NCBI RefSeq assembly: GCF_000959365.1
Contig: NZ_CP009556.1
Coordinates: 248,001 to 312,000 of the forward strand
Direction: 5' to 3'
DNA length: 64,000 nucleotides
DNA from: Burkholderia oklahomensis C6786
GTDB lineage: Bacteria > Pseudomonadota > Gammaproteobacteria > Burkholderiales > Burkholderiaceae
Part shown: piece after piece, positions 63,781 through 64,000 of the stretch
Position numbering within the stretch: the first letter of the stretch is position 1
Layout: every line of letters starts with the position of its first letter
The notes under the pieces: generated by a model
Database searches by the model: none
The model's input: only the letters and a program-made list of their open reading frames with translations
What the model was told of the DNA's origin: nothing
Program-made: the position numbers and the translations under genes

Positions 63781-64000
63781 CTACGGCGCGAACCGCGTAA
63801 AGACAAAATCGCGGTCTTTCACGCGAGCCTGATGGCAAGCGAAGCAGGTCCGATGCTGCGCTTCGTCCGCCGGCGCGCCGTTGACGAAGCGGCCGAAGCC
63901 CCAGCCGCCCGTCGACGCATACCGGCGCGAATCCTTGACCATCACCTGCACCGTCGTCGCCGGCCCCGGCACTGTCGCAGGTGCGAATTCGACGGACGGC
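63781..64000 (-). CDS. Cytochrome P460-family protein, C-terminal part
   Basis: The frame is open past the window edge, so only the last ~72 residues are present; the real start lies beyond 64000. It shows EFAPATVPGPATTVQVMVKDSRRYASTGGWGFGRFVNG, then the haem-binding CFACH (CxxCH) and the tail VKDRDFVFTRFAP, the typical cytochrome P460 C-terminus. P460 proteins are periplasmic c-type cytochromes with a lysine cross-linked haem; relatives oxidise hydroxylamine, though Burkholderia members are uncharacterised. The end lies 87 bases from the cstA operator region. Confidence 0.82.
   Translation of the reverse strand, partial: PSVEFAPATVPGPATTVQVMVKDSRRYASTGGWGFGRFVNGAPADEAQHRTCFACHQARVKDRDFVFTRFAP

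Overview
The window is high-GC DNA (roughly two-thirds G+C) with the gene content, codon use and abundant short tandem repeats of a Burkholderia chromosome. The best guess is the B. pseudomallei/thailandensis/oklahomensis group, inferred from protein families and not from any database search. No rRNA, tRNA or CRISPR array was found. About 48 protein genes are supported, plus one insertion sequence, several VNTR-type tandem repeats and a handful of regulatory sites.

Layout. 0-4 kb: the 3' end of a salicylate-derived, pyochelin/yersiniabactin-type siderophore operon. It has the end of a probable thiazolinyl imide reductase, a type II thioesterase, and a 988-residue protein that fuses a salicyl-AMP ligase to an MbtI/YbtS-type salicylate synthase. 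4.5-13.5 kb: accessory metabolism, with a VOC protein, O-acetylhomoserine sulfhydrylase (metY), a GlxA-type AraC regulator, two small membrane proteins, an FAH-family hydrolase opposite an IclR regulator, an amidase and a conserved hypothetical. 14-16.3 kb: a Pat-like NDP-forming acyl-CoA-synthetase/GNAT fusion whose ATP-grasp segment looks degenerate. 16.8-20.3 kb: a lower-GC variable patch with an IS5-family element, a gene-free stretch with short repeats, an H-NS-like gene with a clear terminator, a small lipoprotein and an exported protein carrying a 12-bp VNTR. 20.4-23.7 kb: a sigma-54 activator divergent from a GntP-type permease that has a well-matched -24/-12 promoter. 25.5-35.7 kb: a peptide-uptake region with an OprD-like porin, oppABCDF, a cupin-XRE regulator and a POT-family symporter. 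36-41 kb: a NAGPA-type lipoprotein, an OpgC-like membrane protein, RarD and acylphosphatase.

41.3-48.9 kb is a hopanoid locus: hpnA, an alanine-rich 14-residue-repeat protein, hpnB on the opposite strand, then ispH-hpnH ending at a strong terminator. IspH makes the isoprenoid precursors, HpnH makes adenosylhopane, and HpnA/HpnB are hopanoid-associated sugar enzymes. 49.4-53 kb: a flavin-dependent aromatic oxidation cluster (dioxygenase-like protein, a luciferase-family remnant, FAD monooxygenase, flavin reductase, LysR). 53.1-58.3 kb: an AaeB/DUF1656/AaeA/NodT-type efflux operon. 58.7-64 kb: a class III aminotransferase, a small HTH regulator, the CstA-YbdD carbon-starvation transporter pair with a large inverted repeat upstream, and the C-terminus of a cytochrome P460.

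The observations most worth following are the salicylate synthase/salicyl-AMP ligase fusion, the uncharacterised repeat protein inside the hopanoid locus, the sigma-54 promoter of the permease, the 26-base palindrome before cstA, and the repeat-length-variable exported protein.
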